NCBI GenBank assembly: GCA_020851635.1 | Contig: JADZCJ010000023.1 | Span: forward strand, 1 to 37,186 | Length of the DNA: 37,186 nucleotides | Direction: 5' to 3' | Origin: Anaerolineae bacterium | Lineage (GTDB): Bacteria; Chloroflexota; Anaerolineae; UBA4142; SHND01 | Shown here: positions 7,742 to 16,882 of the stretch, piece after piece | How positions within the stretch are numbered: position 1 is the first letter of the stretch | How the letters are laid out: each line of letters begins with the position of its first letter | Notes under the pieces: model-generated | The model's input: only the letters and a program-made list of their open reading frames with translations | What the model was told of the DNA's origin: nothing | Databases searched by the model: none | Translations under genes and position numbers: made by a program

Positions 7742-10570
7742 ATGACCCTGGCGCAAATGCAGGCGCGCTTTTTTGAACTAAAAGGCAAGCTTGCGGTTGG
7801 ACAGCTCACAGACCAAGAATTCAAGCACGAACTGGAAAAGCTGCGGTTTCAAGACCCGCACGGGCGCTGGTGGATGATCGGCGCACAGAGCGGGCGTTGG
7901 TATTACTATGACGGTGCGCGCTGGCTGCTCGGCGACCCACCCGACCCCGGTGCGCCCGGTCTGGACGCAGGCGCATCGGTCCCGGGCATCCCGGCGACCA
8001 CGCCGCGTCCGGCGTATTCGCAACCGCAAACAACGATCGCCGCGGATCACGTCACCGATTCCGCACAGACGATTTCGGTCCCCTATTCTTACGCTCCCGC
8101 GCAATCCAATCCTCAATCTCAAACGCCTGCGCCGCTCGCTGCATCAGCATACGCCGCGTCCCAATCTGCGCCACAGCCGCCCGTGCGGACCCCAACCCCT
8201 CCGCACGAGCCCGGCAAAACCGCGCCGCGGAATGGTTCGGGGACGCGCTATGTCGCGCCGCCGCCGCTGGATGTGATACCGCCCGCGCCGCAATCGGCGT
8301 CATACTCTGCCGCAGCACAACCTCCCACAGCGCCAAGTCTCGCGCCCGTCGCGCCGCCGATTGCAAAACAAACTCTTGGCGATTCGATCCGCCAGGACCT
8401 GGGCAAGGTGCATTTGCCGCACGTTGAAATGCCGCAACTTCAACGCCCGAACTTGCACACGCCCAACCTGCATGTGCCGCCGCAGTTTATGCCGCACGCG
8501 CCCGCTTCAATCAAAAAATACCAGCCGCCGTTTATTTTGATTGGCGCGGTGGTGATCGGACTGGCGATGGTGGCGCTGCTCTGGCTCGCGGTTGACAATT
8601 TCCTGCCCAACAAGCCGGTCAGCACATTTTTTGCGCGAGCGCTTGGAGCGCAGCCCAATGTGCGCCCGACGCGCGCGTCAGCGCAAATACCCGAGCCAAA
8701 CAGTCCGCAAAATGTGGACAACCTCGTGCAAATGGGCAGCGAGCTCTCTGCCAAGAGCCAATTTGAACCCGCCATCGCCCAATATCAAGCGGCGGCAAAG
8801 GAATCGCCCAACGACGCGAGGGTTTATACGCAATGGGCGCGCGCGCTGGCGCTGACGGGTCGGATCGGCGAGGCGATCGCGCAGGCGGAAAAGGCAACCC
8901 GACTCGATCCAAGTTCGGCGAACGCCTTTGCCGAACTGGCGCGCGCGTATGCGTGGGCGGGACGGAATGAACAGGCAATCGAAGCAGGCAAACGAGCGGT
9001 CGAACTGGACAGCGCGAATGCGACCGCGCAAGCATTTCTTGCCGAAGCTTTTTTGCGCGCCGGACGTAATGCCGAAGCTCAACAGACGGTGGACGCGGCG
9101 CTGGAGCTGGACGACCTGAACCCCGAAACGCATCGTGTGGCGGGCTGGGTCTCTATTCTTTCGGGACGCAAGGATGATGGGGTGGGCGAATGGAACCGCG
9201 TAATCGAACTCGCCCCCGGCATCTTTTTGTATCGCTATGAGTTTGGATTGGTGCTGGCGAATCATCTCAATGACCCCGAAAGGGCAATTCCATCGTTCCA
9301 AAGCGCCATCGAGCTGTATCCACCCTACATCCCGTCTTATATTGCGCTGGGGCAGGCATATCTCGAGGCGAATCAACCCGGTCCTGCGGTCCTACAGTTC
9401 CAAAAGGCATTGACGCTTGACCCGGGTTCGACTGATGCGTTTGTCGGGTTGGGACGGGCATTTGCGAAACAGCAAAAATGTCAGCAGGCAATTCCATATT
9501 TTCAAAAGGCGCTCGAATTGAATCAAGCGCTGGCGCTGGCGACCCAAGGCCTGGAAGATTGCGGCGCGTTGGCAAAAGGCGCCGCGCCGGAGATTGTCGC
9601 GACGCCGGTCGCCATCGCGCCGCTCCCCACCGCAATTTCGCAAGCGACCGTCGCGCCGCTGGCAAACGATCCCCCCCCCGCAACACCGGCGGTGAATCCG
9701 GCAGGCGCGCCCATCAACGCGGGTCCCGGGCGCATCTATTTTCCTGTTTATGACGGACAGTATCGCATCTATTCGGCGAATCAAGACGGCAGCGATCGGC
9801 AGCTGGTCCGCGAACTCGCGTCCAGTCCTTCCGTCAGTCTCGATGGCTCGCGTCTTTTGTATTACTCGTGGCAGGCAGACCAGCGCGGAATTCATCGCGT
9901 AAACAGCGACGGCTCGGACGATGTGTATCTCTCACTTCGGACCGAAGACACCCTGCCCGCATGGTCTCCCGACGGCAGTGAGTATATTTATTCGACCCGC
10001 GCCGGGGAGGGCGGCGACATCAACAAACGCGCCTACACCCTCCGCATCGCCAATACGGCAAACAAGCCGCGCAATGACCCGAACCCGGTCGTGGACGAGG
10101 CACAATATCCGAGCTGGGGACCGACGGGTGAAATCGTGTATCGCGATTGCGCGTTTCCCGATGACCAGTGCGGACTCGCAATCACGAACGACGATGGCTC
10201 GAACAAGCGCATCATCACCAATATCAATTCGACCGCGCCCGCATGGTCACCCGATGGCACGCGCATCGTCTTTATGAGCAATGTGGGCGGCAATTGGGAC
10301 CTATGGACGGTGAGCGCGGGAGGCGGCTCGCCGGCGCGTCTGACGGATGATATCGGAGATGATGGGCTGCCCATCTATTCGCCCGACGGAAGCAAAATCG
10401 CATTTGTCAGCCACCGCGAGGGACAATGGGCGGTCTGGACGATCGGGCTGGACGGTGAAAACGAAACGAAACTGTTTGATATCGGCGGAGAGGTAGGCGG
10501 ACCCATCGCGGGCGAGCCGCCGGCAATGCCGGGACAGACATGGTTGGGGCAGCGGATTGCGTGGAGATAG
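7742..10570 (+). CDS. Membrane-anchored TPR and TolB-like beta-propeller protein
   Basis: 942 residues. Residues 1-70 form an aromatic N-terminal module (QLTDQEFKHELEKLRF, then GRWWMIGAQSGRWYYYDGARW) that I associate with Chloroflexota membrane proteins. A Pro/Gln/Ala-rich region (70-250) precedes one transmembrane helix (about 262-285). About eight TPR-type helical repeats span 324-610, a low-complexity linker holds nine C at 9671-9679, and a TolB/PD40-like propeller fills 660-942 (YSPDGSKIAFVSHREG, WSPDGTRIVFMSNVGG). It is probably a surface-exposed scaffold; the partner is unknown. I chose ATG 7742 because GGAGG at 7730-7734 is 7 bases upstream. An in-frame ATG at 7736 is too close to that site. 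Confidence 0.85.
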   Translation: MTLAQMQARFFELKGKLAVGQLTDQEFKHELEKLRFQDPHGRWWMIGAQSGRWYYYDGARWLLGDPPDPGAPGLDAGASVPGIPATTPRPAYSQPQTTIAADHVTDSAQTISVPYSYAPAQSNPQSQTPAPLAASAYAASQSAPQPPVRTPTPPHEPGKTAPRNGSGTRYVAPPPLDVIPPAPQSASYSAAAQPPTAPSLAPVAPPIAKQTLGDSIRQDLGKVHLPHVEMPQLQRPNLHTPNLHVPPQFMPHAPASIKKYQPPFILIGAVVIGLAMVALLWLAVDNFLPNKPVSTFFARALGAQPNVRPTRASAQIPEPNSPQNVDNLVQMGSELSAKSQFEPAIAQYQAAAKESPNDARVYTQWARALALTGRIGEAIAQAEKATRLDPSSANAFAELARAYAWAGRNEQAIEAGKRAVELDSANATAQAFLAEAFLRAGRNAEAQQTVDAALELDDLNPETHRVAGWVSILSGRKDDGVGEWNRVIELAPGIFLYRYEFGLVLANHLNDPERAIPSFQSAIELYPPYIPSYIALGQAYLEANQPGPAVLQFQKALTLDPGSTDAFVGLGRAFAKQQKCQQAIPYFQKALELNQALALATQGLEDCGALAKGAAPEIVATPVAIAPLPTAISQATVAPLANDPPPATPAVNPAGAPINAGPGRIYFPVYDGQYRIYSANQDGSDRQLVRELASSPSVSLDGSRLLYYSWQADQRGIHRVNSDGSDDVYLSLRTEDTLPAWSPDGSEYIYSTRAGEGGDINKRAYTLRIANTANKPRNDPNPVVDEAQYPSWGPTGEIVYRDCAFPDDQCGLAITNDDGSNKRIITNINSTAPAWSPDGTRIVFMSNVGGNWDLWTVSAGGGSPARLTDDIGDDGLPIYSPDGSKIAFVSHREGQWAVWTIGLDGENETKLFDIGGEVGGPIAGEPPAMPGQTWLGQRIAWR

Positions 10571-10576
10571 AGTTTT

Positions 10577-10621
10577 ATTCGATTTTGGCGGAAACAAAAG
10601 CCGTTTCCGCCAAAATCGAAT
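10577..10621. repeat. Perfect 19-bp inverted repeat downstream of the propeller gene
   Basis: Arms 10577-10595 and 10603-10621 are exact reverse complements around a 7-base loop. No T-tract follows on either strand, so it is not a canonical terminator, though it could stabilise the mRNA 3' end or act as a transcription barrier before the trp promoter. Confidence 0.85.
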
Positions 10622-10652
10622 AGCGATGTCTCTCTCTCGACATAAATTTTAC

Positions 10653-10681
10653 TTGACATGGGTCCTTCCTTCTGCTATATT
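10653..10681 (+). promoter_or_regulatory. Promoter of the T-box trp operon
   Basis: A perfect TTGACA (10653-10658), a 17-base spacer and TATATT (10676-10681), which is preceded by TGC as an extended -10. This is one of the two best sigma-70 matches in the window and sits directly before the T-box leader. Confidence 0.8.
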
Positions 10682-10683
10682 AC

Positions 10684-11059
10684 CGTCACAAAGACGCTGA
10701 CGCAGACGAGTACGCGTTTTACGGGTTTCAGAGAGTCCGTTGGAGTGGTGCGAGACGGACAATCACGAAGACGCCGAATGGACTGTCGAGTTTTGCGAAC
10801 GAAAGCTGCAGTAGAGTGTACTGCGCCTGTAATTCGCAACGGAAAACGCCCCCGTTACCGCGGCTGAGGACATTATCCATGTGGTGGATTCACCAAACAG
10901 GACGTGTCTGCTAGAGTGAGACTGGCTCCAATCCTTCCGTCGCACCGCGACGGAATTTTTTATTCTCGCGGTTTGGGGGTCAGACTCAACAGGGTGGTAC
11001 CACGGGAAACTTGCTTGATGCAACACTCTCGTCCCTATCGGGATGAGAGTGTTTTTTTT
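10684..11059 (+). promoter_or_regulatory. tRNA-Trp T-box leader
   Basis: The leader senses uncharged tRNA-Trp and antiterminates the trp operon. Stem I shows the AGTA motif (10709-10712), the distal AGAGAG...GGTG loops (10730-10750) and the specifier GAA-TGG-AC with UGG (Trp) at 10779-10781. A Stem III-like hairpin (10935-10955) is followed by six T. The T-box AGGGTGGTACCACG is at 10991-11004. AGGG pairs with CCCT (11033-11036) and ACGGGA (11002-11007) with TCTCGT (11027-11032), leaving the canonical 7-base bulge TGGTACC. This antiterminator uses the 5' arm of the terminator, so the two exclude each other. The bulge UGGU can bind G73-CCA of the tRNA-Trp encoded at 4758-4829. Confidence 0.95.
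11023..11059 (+). terminator. Conditional terminator of the trp T-box
   Basis: A 13-bp stem (11023-11035 with 11040-11052, one G-U pair) and a 4-base loop are followed by eight T. It forms when no uncharged tRNA-Trp stabilises the antiterminator. Confidence 0.93.
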
Positions 11060-11076
11060 ATTTTGGGGAGGTGACG

Positions 11077-12561
11077 ATGTTTCAGCCAACACGCGAGGAA
11101 TTTGCAAATTACGCGCAGCAGGGCAATTTGGTGCCCGTGTTTCGAGAGCTGCCCGCCGATCTGGAAACGCCGGTATCGGTCTATTTGAAACTGCGTGGTC
11201 AGAAGAATTCGTTCTTGCTCGAATCGGTCGAGGGCGGCGAACAGCTGGCGCGCTATTCGTTCATCGGCGTGAACCCGTCCCGCGTGATCACCCTGCCCGC
11301 GCATGACCCGACTCGTGCGCCCAACGAGGCGGGAGGCGACTCGCTCGACACGGTGCGCGAGGCACTGCGGAAATATCGCGCGGTCACCGTGCCCGGGCTG
11401 CCGCGCTTTACGGGCGGCGCGGTCGGCTTTCTCACCTATGACATTGTGAATCGGTTTGAACGCCTCCGCACACACCACAACGGGAATTACCAGCAATATC
11501 CGCTCCAAGACCTGGCGGACGGGATGTTTATGCTCGCCGATACGGTTGTGGCATTCGACCACGTCAAACACCGGATGCTGGTGATTGCCAACGCGTTTGT
11601 GAATGGAGATGCGACCAAGGCGTATGACGACGCGACGGCGCGAATCAACGGATTGATCGCGCGCTTGCGTCAGCCATTATATCCACCGACGCGCGGTTCG
11701 GTGGCGAACGGGTTCGAATTGAAATCGAACATGACGCGCGAGCGTTACTGCGACATGGTGCGCGCGGCGCAGGAACATATCGCGGCGGGAGATATTTTCC
11801 AGGTGGTGCTGTCCCAGCGTTTCGAGCGCGAGACGCACGCCGAAGCATTCGAAATCTATCGCGCGCTGCGGCGGTTGAATCCGTCGCCGTATATGTTTTT
11901 TCTCGATTTTGGCGAGACGCAGTTTGTCGGTTCTTCGCCCGAAATGCTGGTGCGGCTCGAAGACGGCGCAGCGCAGTTGAATCCGATTGCGGGCACACGG
12001 CGGCGCGGGGCGACGGAACGGGACGACGCGGAATTGGAGCGCGAACTGTGCGAGGACCCCAAGGAACGCGCCGAGCATGTGATGCTGGTTGACCTGGGGC
12101 GCAATGATCTGGGACGCGTGTGCGAATTTGGTTCGGTCAAGGTGCAGGACTATGCGGTTGTGGAACGCTATTCGCACGTCATGCATCTCGTCTCGCGCGT
12201 GGTCGGCGCGTTACGCAAAGAATATGACGCGTTCGACCTGGTGCGGGCGACGTTTCCCGCGGGGACGCTGTCGGGTGCGCCCAAGGTGCGGGCGATGGAA
12301 ATCATTGACGAACTGGAGCGCGCACAGCGCGGACCGTATGCGGGCGCGGTCGGCTATTTTGGGTTCCCCGGAACGGACCATTCGGGAAATATGGACCTGT
12401 GCATCACCATCCGCACGATTGTGATGCGTGACGGACACGCTTTTATCCAGGCGGGCGCGGGCATCGTGGCGGACTCGCAGCCCGAGCAGGAATACCAAGA
12501 GACCCTGAACAAGGCAACGGCGCTCGCCGAAGCAATTCGGATGGCGGAGGAGGAGCTATGA
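11077..12561 (+). CDS. trpE: Anthranilate synthase component I
   Basis: 494 residues. It converts chorismate to anthranilate with ammonia delivered by TrpG, the first committed step to tryptophan. The tryptophan feedback-binding motif LLES is at 47-50. The chorismate-binding domain shows conserved blocks such as PIAGTRRRG, LVDLGRNDLGRV, THE-like ATFPAGTLSGAPK, and GAVGYFGF. I chose ATG 11077 because GGGGAGG ends 5 bases before it; the GTG at 11071 overlaps that site. The stop overlaps the trpG start by four bases (ATGA), implying translational coupling. It is the first gene behind the T-box. Confidence 0.97.
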   Translation: MFQPTREEFANYAQQGNLVPVFRELPADLETPVSVYLKLRGQKNSFLLESVEGGEQLARYSFIGVNPSRVITLPAHDPTRAPNEAGGDSLDTVREALRKYRAVTVPGLPRFTGGAVGFLTYDIVNRFERLRTHHNGNYQQYPLQDLADGMFMLADTVVAFDHVKHRMLVIANAFVNGDATKAYDDATARINGLIARLRQPLYPPTRGSVANGFELKSNMTRERYCDMVRAAQEHIAAGDIFQVVLSQRFERETHAEAFEIYRALRRLNPSPYMFFLDFGETQFVGSSPEMLVRLEDGAAQLNPIAGTRRRGATERDDAELERELCEDPKERAEHVMLVDLGRNDLGRVCEFGSVKVQDYAVVERYSHVMHLVSRVVGALRKEYDAFDLVRATFPAGTLSGAPKVRAMEIIDELERAQRGPYAGAVGYFGFPGTDHSGNMDLCITIRTIVMRDGHAFIQAGAGIVADSQPEQEYQETLNKATALAEAIRMAEEEL

Positions 12562-13178
12562 TTCTGGTTATAGACAACTATGATTCGTTCACCTACAACC
12601 TCGTGCAATATCTGGGCGAGCTCGGCGCGACGCTGCAGGTGTTTCGCAACGATCAGGTGACGCTGGAGGAGGCGCGGGCGCTGAATCCTTCGCACATTGT
12701 CGTCTCGCCCGGTCCCGGCACACCCGAACAAGGCGGCGTATCGAACGAGGTGATTCGCGAAATGTACCGCGATACACCGATTCTGGGAGTGTGTTTGGGA
12801 CATCAATGCATGGGAAGCGTATTTGGCGGGGTCGTGACGCGCGCGCCGCGCTTGATGCACGGCAAAACGTCGCGCGTCTTTCATCGCGGGCAGGGCATTT
12901 TTCAAGGGCTGCCGAATCCGTTCGAGGCAGGACGGTATCATTCTTTGATCGTGCAGGAACCCCTGCCCGAATCCCTGGTCGTCACGGCGTTCACGGACCA
13001 GGGCGAAGTGATGGGGTTGCAGCACGCCACCGCGCCGATGTTTGGGGTGCAGTTTCATCCCGAATCAGTGCTGACACCCAACGGCAAACAGGTGCTCAAG
13101 AACTTTATGGAGGTTAGGCATGGGCGACTGGAAAACAGGCACACCGGTAAACACAGAGATTACGCGGCATCGAGTTGA
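12558..13178 (+). CDS. trpG: Anthranilate synthase component II (glutamine amidotransferase)
   Basis: 206 residues, class I glutamine amidotransferase that supplies ammonia to TrpE. The nucleophile Cys79 lies in LGVCLGHQCMG, and the His167/Glu169 pair lies in FHPES. The oxyanion loop SPGPGTPEQ is intact. It is coupled to trpE by a four-base overlap. The last 20 or so residues, past NFMEVR, are polar and basic and lie beyond the usual end of the family. No pabB lies nearby, so it may also serve p-aminobenzoate synthesis elsewhere; that is conjecture. Confidence 0.96.
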   Translation: MILVIDNYDSFTYNLVQYLGELGATLQVFRNDQVTLEEARALNPSHIVVSPGPGTPEQGGVSNEVIREMYRDTPILGVCLGHQCMGSVFGGVVTRAPRLMHGKTSRVFHRGQGIFQGLPNPFEAGRYHSLIVQEPLPESLVVTAFTDQGEVMGLQHATAPMFGVQFHPESVLTPNGKQVLKNFMEVRHGRLENRHTGKHRDYAASS

Positions 13179-13188
13179 AAGGAGAATT

Positions 13189-14208
13189 ATGATTCGCGAA
13201 GCAATTGCCAAACTGGTCGAAGGGGAAAACCTTTCGCAGCAAGAAGCCGAGACCGTGATGCATGAAATCATGGACGGACAAGCCACCCAGGCACAAATGT
13301 CGGCGTTTCTGGTTGCCCTGCGGCTCAAGGGCGAAACGATGCAAGAGATTGCGGGCTGCGCGCATGTGATGCGGGAAAAGGCGATCCGCGTGTCGCCCCA
13401 CCGCACCGACATTGTGGATACGGCAGGCACGGGCGGGGACAAGGCAGGGACGTTTAATATTTCCACCACCGCCGCGTTCGTGATTGCGGGCGCGGGGCTG
13501 GGGGTTGCAAAACACGGCAACCGCGCGATCTCGGGAAAATCGGGCAGCGCAGATGTGTTGGAGGCGCTGGGCGTCAATTTCGATCTTTCGCCCCAGCAAA
13601 GCGCCCGCTGTATTGATGAGGTGGGCATCGGTTTTCTCTTTGCGCCCAAACTGCACCCCGCGATGAAGAGCGTCGCGCCCGTGCGCAAAGAACTGGGCGT
13701 GCGAACGATCTTTAACATTCTCGGTCCGCTGACCAATCCCGCCTACGCGCCCGCGCAGATTGTCGGTGTCTTTGACGGACTCTATGCCAAACCGATGGCG
13801 CATGTGCTAAAATCGCTTGGCAGCAAAGCGGCGTTTGTTTTCTATAGCCAGGATGGGCTGGACGAACTGACGACCACTTCCGAAAATCACATCACGCATT
13901 TCACCAACGGTATTATTCATACCGAAACCATGGATGCGCGCGAATTGGGACTGGCGCGCGCGGACCGATCTGAGCTGCGCGGCGGAACGCCGGAGGAAAA
14001 CGCCCACATCACGCGTCAGGTCTTGAGCGGCGCAGAACGCGGGGCAAAGCGCGATGTGGTCCTGCTGAATGCGGCGGCCGCTTTGGTGGCGGGCGGCAGA
14101 GCAAACGACTTGTGCGCAGGGTTGGACGCGGCGCGCGAGTCTATTGATTCGGGACGCGCCATGCGCGCGATGAACGAGCTCGTCGCGCTGACATCCGGCT
14201 ATGCCTGA
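13189..14208 (+). CDS. trpD: Anthranilate phosphoribosyltransferase
   Basis: 339 residues, normal length. It joins anthranilate to PRPP to give phosphoribosyl-anthranilate. The PRPP-binding GTGGD (80-84), ISTTAAF, KHGNR (108-112) and SGKSGSADVLEALG are all present. The start at 13189 is set by AAGGAG ending 5 bases upstream and by the family N-terminus (MIREAIAKLV). It begins 10 bases after the trpG stop. Confidence 0.97.
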   Translation: MIREAIAKLVEGENLSQQEAETVMHEIMDGQATQAQMSAFLVALRLKGETMQEIAGCAHVMREKAIRVSPHRTDIVDTAGTGGDKAGTFNISTTAAFVIAGAGLGVAKHGNRAISGKSGSADVLEALGVNFDLSPQQSARCIDEVGIGFLFAPKLHPAMKSVAPVRKELGVRTIFNILGPLTNPAYAPAQIVGVFDGLYAKPMAHVLKSLGSKAAFVFYSQDGLDELTTTSENHITHFTNGIIHTETMDARELGLARADRSELRGGTPEENAHITRQVLSGAERGAKRDVVLLNAAAALVAGGRANDLCAGLDAARESIDSGRAMRAMNELVALTSGYA

Positions 14209-14215
14209 TAGCGCC

Positions 14216-15034
14216 ATGATTCTCGATGAGATTGTGCGCGTCAAGCGCGACGAAATAGAGAAACGCAAGACCCGCATTTCGCCTCAAGAATTTCGCAGGC
14301 GCGCGGAAAATTCACCGCCGGTGCGCGATTTTGCGGGCGCGCTGCGGTCCGGCGAGCAGGTCGCGCTGATCGCCGAAATCAAACTCGCCTCGCCGTCGCG
14401 CGGCGATATTCGCGCGGGCGCGGACCCGGTCCGGGTGGCGGGGATGTATGAGCGCGGCGGCGCGGCGGCGATTTCGGTGCTCACCGACCGACAGTTCTTC
14501 AAGGGCGATTTGAACAACCTCAAGGCGGCGCGCGTCGGCGCGGAGCTGCCGCTGCTCCGCAAGGACTTTATTATTGACGAGTATCAGGTTTATGAATCGC
14601 GCGCGCTGCAAGCGGACGCGGTCTTGTTGATCGCGCGGATTTTGGACGACGCACAACTGCGGGACTATCGCCTGCTGGCACAAGGGTTGGGGATGGCGGC
14701 GCTGGTCGAAATCCATGACGAACCGGAATTGGAACGCGCCCTCGGGTCGGGAGCATCACTCATCGGCATCAACAATCGCAACCTTGCCGATTTTACGCTG
14801 GACCTGGCGACGACCGGGCGGCTGGCGCCAAAAATCGCGCAAGCGGCGAACGGCACAGATATTGTCATTGTGAGCGAGAGCGGAATCTTGAATCGCGCCG
14901 ACGTGGAACGCGCCGCCAACGCGGGCGCCGACGCTGTCCTCGTCGGGGAGGCATTGATGCGCGCCGACGATGTGAGCGCGAGGGTGCGCGAGCTGGCGAG
15001 CGTGCCGCGCCTCCGGATTCCGGGGCAGCCGTGA
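14216..15034 (+). CDS. trpC: Indole-3-glycerol phosphate synthase
   Basis: 272 residues from ATG 14216; a start at 14201 would add five residues and overlap trpD. The family usually begins with an MILDEIV-like sequence, which favours 14216. It closes the indole ring from carboxyphenylaminodeoxyribulose phosphate in a TIM barrel. Key residues are seen in AEIKLASPSRG (Glu54, Lys56), LLRKDFIIDEYQ, GINNRNL and SESGI. It is a single-function protein, not a TrpC-TrpF fusion. Confidence 0.96.
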   Translation: MILDEIVRVKRDEIEKRKTRISPQEFRRRAENSPPVRDFAGALRSGEQVALIAEIKLASPSRGDIRAGADPVRVAGMYERGGAAAISVLTDRQFFKGDLNNLKAARVGAELPLLRKDFIIDEYQVYESRALQADAVLLIARILDDAQLRDYRLLAQGLGMAALVEIHDEPELERALGSGASLIGINNRNLADFTLDLATTGRLAPKIAQAANGTDIVIVSESGILNRADVERAANAGADAVLVGEALMRADDVSARVRELASVPRLRIPGQP

Positions 15035-15705
15035 GAGCGGGGTCACGCGTGACAATCGTCAAGATTTGCGGCATTACAAATCTCGCGGATGCGCGCGCGG
15101 CGGTGGAGGCAGGCGCGGACCTCCTCGGTTTTGTGTTTTTTCCGCCCAGCCCGCGTTATGTGACGCCCGAACAGACGCGCGCAGTGCTGGACGCGTTGGG
15201 CGAGTCGCGCAAAACGATTCGGGCGGTCGGCGTGTTTGTCAACGCGCCGCTTGAAGAGGTCAACAACATTCTGGAAGCGGCGGGGCTGGATCTGGCACAG
15301 CTGCACGGCAAAGAAACGCCCGAAATGGTGCGGGCGCTGGGTCCGCGCGCATACAAATCCATTCAGGCCCAAGACCTTGACACCGCCCATATGTTAATGG
15401 CACACTATCGCGAGGCAGTGAACGGAAATATGCCCGCGCTGATTGCCGACGCGCCGCCCGCCCAACTGCCCGGTGGGAACGGGATCGTGGCGGATTGGTC
15501 GGTCGCAAGAGCGGTGGCGAACGAGTTTCCGATTTTGCTGGCAGGGGGGTTGAACCCGGAGAATGTCCGGGAGGCGATTGCGCGCGTTGCGCCGTATGGC
15601 GTGGATGTTTCGAGCGGAGTGGAACGCGCGCCGGGAATCAAAGACCACGACAAGGTGCGCGAGTTTGTTGAACGAGTCAAATCTCGGGGATTAAAAAATG
15701 AGTAA
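15031..15705 (+). CDS. trpF: Phosphoribosylanthranilate isomerase
   Basis: 224 residues from GTG 15031, which overlaps the trpC stop. A second GTG at 15049 would give the commoner N-terminus [11 protein letters not shown] and is equally plausible. The enzyme performs the Amadori rearrangement of phosphoribosylanthranilate. The catalytic cysteine lies in KICGITN and the general acid aspartate in LIADAPPA. The phosphate-binding ends [10 protein letters not shown] and DVSSGVE are conserved. Its last eight bases overlap trpB. Confidence 0.95.
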   Translation: MRAGSRVTIVKICGITNLADARAAVEAGADLLGFVFFPPSPRYVTPEQTRAVLDALGESRKTIRAVGVFVNAPLEEVNNILEAAGLDLAQLHGKETPEMVRALGPRAYKSIQAQDLDTAHMLMAHYREAVNGNMPALIADAPPAQLPGGNGIVADWSVARAVANEFPILLAGGLNPENVREAIARVAPYGVDVSSGVERAPGIKDHDKVREFVERVKSRGLKNE

Positions 15706-16876
15706 AGGGCGCTTTGGGAAATTTGGCGGACAATTTGTGCCCGAGACGCTGATGCCCGCGCTGGCGGAATTGGAAGAGGCATTTGAAACGGCGCGGCACG
15801 ATGTGGCGTTTCAAAAAGAATATCAAACGCTCCTCAACAGTTTTGTCGGGCGACCCACGCCGCTTTATTTTGCAAAACGGCTAACGGAACTGTGCGGCGG
15901 AGCGAAAATCTATTTCAAGCGCGAAGATTTGGCGCACACGGGCGCGCACAAGATCAACAATGCCCTGGGACAGGGACTGCTCGCCAAACGCATGGGCAAA
16001 TCGCGCATCGTCGCCGAGACGGGCGCGGGGCAGCACGGCGTCGCCACCGCCGCCACCTGCGCAATGCTCGGACTGGAATGTATCGTCTATATGGGGACGG
16101 ACGACATTAAACGCCAGCAGCCGAATGTGTTTCGCATGAAACTTTTGGGCGCTCAAGTGTGCGAGGTCAACGCGGGGAGTCGGACGCTCAAAGATGCCAT
16201 CAACGAAGCGCTGCGCGATTGGGTCACCAATGTGCGGACGACGCATTATCTGCTCGGTTCCGCGCTCGGACCACATCCGTATCCGACGATGGTGCGCGAA
16301 TTTCAATGCGTGATCGGACGCGAAGCCAAAGCGCAATTGATGGATGCCGAGGGCAAACTGCCCGCCGCCCTCATCGCCTGTGTGGGCGGCGGAAGTAATT
16401 CGATCGGGCTGTTTGACGCGTTTCGCCATGACAAGCAGGTGGCAATGATCGGCGTCGAAGCGGGCGGCGCGGGAATCGAATCGGGCAAGCACGCGGCGCG
16501 TTTCGCCGACCGCAGCATCGGCGTCCTGCACGGCACCTACACCTATCTGCTGAACGATGCCGACGGACAGATTCGCGAGACACATTCCGTCAGCGCGGGG
16601 CTGGATTATGCCGCAGTCGGTCCCGAACACGCGGACTTGTTCGAGTCGGAACGCGCGGGCTATACCTTTGCGACGGACGCCGAGGCGCTGGACGCCTTTC
16701 AAAAGATTTCGCATTTGGAAGGCATCATCCCCGCGCTCGAATCCGCGCACGCGGTCGCAGAGGCGCTGAAACGCGCGCCCAGAATGAGCAAGGATGAGAT
16801 TGTGATTGTGAACTTGTCGGGACGCGGCGACAAGGATTTACAGACCGTGATGAGCGTCCTCGAGATGGGGGATTAA
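15698..16876 (+). CDS. trpB: Tryptophan synthase beta chain (TrpB1 type)
   Basis: 392 residues. It condenses indole with L-serine using PLP. The PLP lysine is Lys85 in [25 protein letters not shown] and the phosphate-binding loop GGGSNSIG are intact. Its length and N-terminus ([22 protein letters not shown]) are those of canonical TrpB1, the partner of TrpA. It overlaps trpF by eight bases. It is separated from trpA by an inserted B3/4-domain gene, which is unusual. A second, divergent beta chain is encoded at 21610. Confidence 0.97.
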   Translation: MSKGRFGKFGGQFVPETLMPALAELEEAFETARHDVAFQKEYQTLLNSFVGRPTPLYFAKRLTELCGGAKIYFKREDLAHTGAHKINNALGQGLLAKRMGKSRIVAETGAGQHGVATAATCAMLGLECIVYMGTDDIKRQQPNVFRMKLLGAQVCEVNAGSRTLKDAINEALRDWVTNVRTTHYLLGSALGPHPYPTMVREFQCVIGREAKAQLMDAEGKLPAALIACVGGGSNSIGLFDAFRHDKQVAMIGVEAGGAGIESGKHAARFADRSIGVLHGTYTYLLNDADGQIRETHSVSAGLDYAAVGPEHADLFESERAGYTFATDAEALDAFQKISHLEGIIPALESAHAVAEALKRAPRMSKDEIVIVNLSGRGDKDLQTVMSVLEMGD

Positions 16877-16882
16877 TTTTGA

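Noticed and set aside
10658-10867. Short open frame in the trp leader as a Trp-rich leader peptide for classical attenuation
   Set aside because: No cluster of Trp codons; the region is fully explained by T-box Stem I, the specifier and the T-box motif.
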